A DNA stretch of 64,000 nt from Lactuca virosa. Taxonomy: Eukaryota; Streptophyta; Magnoliopsida; Asterales; Asteraceae. The position numbers and the translations under genes are program-made. The stretch spans positions 251,755,807-251,819,806 of the forward strand of contig CAKMRJ010005412.1 of NCBI GenBank assembly GCA_928212115.1. The letters are read 5' to 3'. Under the pieces are notes generated by a model. The model was not told the DNA's origin and searched no databases. It saw nothing but the letters and a program-made list of their open reading frames with translations. Every line of letters starts with the position of its first letter. The stretch's first letter is position 1. This document shows, piece by piece, positions 60,435 through 64,000 of this stretch.

Positions 60435-61859
60435 TGATATGGGAATATTTAATCATATAATTCATACACTATCGTAATAATTTATGTTGTATTTGTTTCA
60501 AATATTGAAAAAAGGTACTTAATTAGTTTAAAATTTCTTTTTCAGCAACAAAGACATGCTTGGAAGGAAAAGGAAGCGGAATTGGCAATTGGAAGCTTGG
60601 ATCTTGGACTTTGAAGAAAGAAGATGAAATTACATAAGAACACGACGTGTTATCCTTAAACACAATGTGTTGATATGGAAAATCCTGATGAAATAGTGCC
60701 TTGCCGTACACGCGTTTTTAATGAAGAACATGGCGTGTTGGGTCCTAAAACACGACGTGTTGCACCGATTTTCAGAATCTATATAAGGATCGCTTCTGTT
60801 CAAAAACCTAACGAATGCTTGGAGTTTTTAGCGACTTTTGGAGGCCAGAGACATCCTTAGGAGCTGTGGATTACAAAATTCGACTAGAAGCTTTTGTTTG
60901 ACGAGATCTAAGGCAAAAATCATTAGTAACGTACTTAATTCCTTTGTTTACATCATGTTTGCATTGATAAATTTCGTTTTTATCATTGTTCTTGTTGAAG
61001 TCATGGGCTAAACACCCTACTTTCGTTTAGAGTAGAGGATCTTATGATTATGGTTTGATTAGTGGCTTTGGATTATGTTTAATTGATTATTTATCATGTT
61101 AAGTTTGTTAAAAGAACCTGATGTGTTAATGATAATTATTTTCTGTTGATTATTAATGAGTTTATTTAGATTGCATGAACATTTTTCTTGATTACTTACC
61201 TCTTATGATTTTGTGAAAACAAGATTATAAGCCTAGTGTTGTGAACATAACCTAGGGTTAACTAGAGAATAAGTAAATTATTATGTGAGCTATATATGAT
61301 GACCAACCATATATAAGTTAATTGAACAAACCAATCTAATTAACTATTATTAGAAGTCTTACATGATTCGAACTTTACACTAGGAAACTTGTTAGTTTAA
61401 TCAACTGATCATTGCTTGAATTGACTTGTTTGCTAAAGGATTAGTAATAGTGAACATAAACCTAATCATATTCGGAATCGGGTTGTTGATAATACATTAA
61501 TCCATTGCACTTGCCACGAAATCAACCATAGGAATAAGTGAATCGAATCTAAATAGAAGTCTCTTTAATCTTATTGAATCTAGTTGTCTTTTGTTCTTCA
61601 TTTAGTTGTTAATTGTTCTTTGCTAAGTGTTTAATTAATTGTCTAAGTTTCTAGTCTTTCAAAACTAGAGAAAACCTCTTCTTTAATTCATTGTTTAAAT
61701 TAGATAATTTTAGTAGTAATTTTAATTGTTTACCGTTCCCTATGTTTGATACCTTACTTACCTACAGTAAACTTCTATTCGAATAGGTACACTGCCTATC
61801 GTGTGTTGGTTTTTGTTTAAGTTACTTAGGATTAAAACTAGTACATTCCACACGTATCA
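60435..61859 (+). repeat. 5' LTR of Athila-like element
   Basis: This 1425-bp LTR contains AACACGACGTGTT and degenerate CACGNCGTGTT palindromes (60640-60765). AAAACACGACGTGTT-type words recur in the element at 63293-63410. Its end is fixed by the primer site. Confidence 0.8.
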
Positions 61860-61959
61860 AGTTTTTGGCCCCGTTGCCGGGATTACATGCACCGGTTGTA
61901 GGAGGTTTTTCTAATTGCAAGAACCGGTATACAAGGAACTTTGTTTGGAGTTTTATGAC

Positions 61960-62910
61960 ACCATTAGGTTTAGAGGTGGAGATGATGCTTTCGACATAGA
62001 AAACTTGACTTCTTGTTTAGGTGGAGAGTGAAGGGAATGTAGCGTGTCGGAGTTGGACTGGAGGTTGGATATCTACAACCGATCGGAAGCTATGACTAAG
62101 GCCTTTGGTGTATTTTTGGACAATTGTCACACAAAATTCCCCGAGGGTGTTAATGGGGCTAGTTGGTGGACCACCATCACCAATGGTGTTCACATACCAT
62201 CGGTGGCCTAAGTAGGTGACATCCGGTCACCAATTCATCTCCTCATTCACCGTTTCATTTCAAGAACTATCAACATGAGGAAGGATGATGATAAGGTTCC
62301 CAACCTTGATTTATTTTTCCTATGGAGTATTCTTACACCCGGTGTTTTCTGCAACATACCACATTGTTTAAGTACTTGGCGGAAAGGGGCACAAAGGATA
62401 GAAAGGGGTCGTCAATTTGTGGTGGTATGTTGGTAAACAAATTGGCTAGGTCTTATGGATTGTTTGAGAGAGGGGCATGGAGTTTCTTGACTATGATGCG
62501 AACATGTCCTTTTAGCGCCTTCTCTACAAATGGGTAAGGATTGTGGAGGATAACGGAAGGGGTAATTTTTTTTGTATCCCCAATGATGATTAGGTGGTGA
62601 TACCGGAGCAACCAGGGAGACGAGTGAGGCCACGACCCACGAACGTTCATGAGGAGCCGCCGATCATTCCAGTGGAGGATGAGATGCCCATGGACTTGTA
62701 CAACTGGGCAATGAGGCAATACCAAGACAATATTTGTAGAGGGCTTAACTATCAAAACATGCATACAATCTCCTCTTCCAACATATGAAAATTTCAAGGC
62801 CGGACGGGTATCCTACTTCTTATCCTCACATTCCGGATTGGAATGAGCTATGGAGTAACTTGCAAGGTGGAGCCGGCGGGAGTGGATCCGAGAGAGAAGA
62901 TGATGATTAA
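61960..62910 (+). pseudogene. ATHILA ORF-1-like frame, broken
   Basis: Fragments in three frames give GGDDAFDIENL, FGVFLDNCHTKFPEGVNG, TINMRKDDDKVPNLDLFFLW, AERGTKDRKGSSICGGMLV, ARSYGLFERGAWSFL and EMPMDLYNWAMRQY. The succession matches the ATHILA ORF-1 / putative plant transposon protein families as I know them. Several stops and frameshifts occur (for example TGA at 62027 and TAA at 62208). It begins about 100 bp after the primer site, so any gag-pol is missing or elsewhere. Function is unknown. Confidence 0.65.
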
Positions 62911-64000
62911 TTATCCTTTTTCTTTGTTTTTTTTGAAGTGTTTGAAGACTACTTTTATTTGTTTGTGTGGCTTGTTTTGAACTTATAGTAATTAGGAGTA
63001 ATGTAGGAACTTTAATTTAATGTTTGTTTTCCTTTCTATTATGTGGTTGTTGTTTTTAATTTCTGCAGAAGTTAGGTTGAGAATTGAGCGTATATTTAAA
63101 GCGTGAGGGCAAGAAAGTGAGGGGTCGAGTCATTGATAAGAGATTAGAAGATTTTGAGCAAAATTTTTGAGCCCGCTGATTATTATTGCAAAGAAAGGGA
63201 CCATGTACATAAGATATATAAAGGAGTATTGCATTAATACCCTTTGTGAACCAAAGAATCGTCGTTTGAGCAGAAAGAGTGAAAACACGAAATGACCGTC
63301 AAACACGCCGTTTTCATACATCAACACGACATGTTTAAGTGAAAAACATGATTTATGTCTGATAATCAATTTAACACGACTTGTTTCCCCTTACAACTCG
63401 GCGTGTTCAATCCGCAATCAACTTTTCCAAGTCATTGATTTGATCCTATTCAAGGCAGGCATTGTTCACATTTCTTGAATCCATTCCGAGGCATTCCAAG
63501 ATGCTTTACCAGTTATATTGGGATTTGTCGATCACATGAGACATTTGACACCCAAGGCATAGATGAGTTGTTCCCATGCCAAAGTCAGCTGAAGAAGCAG
63601 CTACAAAGAAGAATATCAACCTCGCAGCTTCTATCCCAGGGGAGTCTGTTCCTTTTCTCCCTATTTACTTGTTCTTTATTATACATAGCATGCAATGGGG
63701 ACATTGCATGAAATAAGTGTGGGGTTGGGGGTTGGTTACATTAGTTACATTAGAATCCAGGGCATAAAATTTTAAAAAAAATTGCATAAAAATTGATTGG
63801 ACAATTTAGAATATTACGGTAAAAGCAATTAGGATTCCATGCTAGTATTGTGTTTGATGATTCATTGAGGACCTAAATGTTTAGTTGAGCCAATATATGT
63901 TATAATGCATTTGTGGTCTCCTTATCCTAGTGAAATAATGGAACAAAAACATAACCTTACTTAGTTTGAGGGTCGCAACATGTTTAGCATCGTGTACTTG
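62911..64000 (+). other. 3' untranslated-like region of Athila-like element
   Basis: No gene was seen. Palindromes of the CACG(A)CGTG type occur at 63300-63410. TGCAAT-GGGGAC-ATTGCA at 63691-63708 forms a hairpin just before AAGTGTGGGGTTGGGGG (63716-63732), a purine/G-rich tract that could be polypurine-like. The right LTR is not within the window. Confidence 0.5.

Larger units (their letters stand above)
60435..64000 (+). mobile_element. Athila-like Ty3/gypsy element, 5' part, runs off the window
   Basis: The LTR is 60435-61859 (TGATATGGG...CGTATCA; the outer TGATA and TATCA are inverted copies). The primer-site stretch TTTTTGGCCCCGTTGCCGGG (61863-61882) is a near match to the tRNA-derived site typical of Athila and Tat elements. 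It is followed by an ATHILA ORF-1-like frame and a long 3' untranslated-like region. It is the youngest layer at this end of the window. Confidence 0.78.

Noticed and set aside
62412..62797. Minus-strand frames in the Athila-like element
   Set aside because: They are shadows of the plus-strand ATHILA ORF-1-like region.
1..64000. Endogenous pararetrovirus, bacterial or organelle DNA
   Set aside because: No movement-protein or pararetroviral RT arrangement, ribosomal or photosynthesis genes, or operons were seen; all pol pieces are copia or gypsy type.

Overview
This is a repeat-dense intergenic window from a plant nuclear genome. It is most likely a eudicot, and Asteraceae (a Lactuca-like composite) is my guess from repeat style alone. 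Nearly all of it is LTR retrotransposons nested inside each other, most of them non-autonomous or decayed. The only host-like gene is a multi-domain B3 (REM-type) transcription factor on the minus strand at 36476-39133. No tRNA or rRNA gene, CRISPR array or bacterial-type operon is present.

Left block (1-33261). Positions 1-1922 are the 5' end of a minus-strand Ty1/copia element that continues outside the window and sits in a Ty3/gypsy LTR fragment ending at 3320. A gag-bearing gypsy remnant (3755-8690, resumed at 25168-25724) carries a 2.8-kb solo LTR (4545-7316) and a complete copia element (8691-25167). That copia element in turn holds a complete minus-strand gypsy element (15641-24286, target duplication gacgc). 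A third gypsy copy follows directly (LTR 25725-27766, internal 27767-31224, LTR 31225-33261), so remnant and copy form an LTR-internal-LTR-internal-LTR tandem with the left end lost.

Middle block (33262-40608). This lower-copy stretch holds a 200-bp tandem repeat, a CATACA microsatellite, two CACTA-type transposon ends, the B3 gene with a Stowaway-type MITE in an intron, a Harbinger-type MITE and a MULE transposase fragment.

Right block (40609-64000). Two gypsy LTR pieces (40609, 41688) are interrupted in turn, and a copia element with recognisable gag, protease, integrase, RT and RNase H (42895-60434) sits in the second. Its coding region is split by a 4.4-kb solo LTR (45161-49601, duplication tgaat) and by a complete minus-strand copia element (49622-57335, duplication tctat). 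Its 3' LTR is cut at 60435 by an Athila-like gypsy element that runs off the window.

The most unusual signal is structural. The gypsy LTRs hold tandem arrays of short hairpins with differing but largely self-complementary stems. The same AAGAC-stem-loop-stem-CA module recurs in the internal regions, and a related element has C(UUCG)G-loop hairpins at the matching LTR position. Independently, an 11-bp palindrome (ACTCGNCGAGT) is scattered through unrelated copia and gypsy families. All boundaries and translations were read by eye, and no database search was run.
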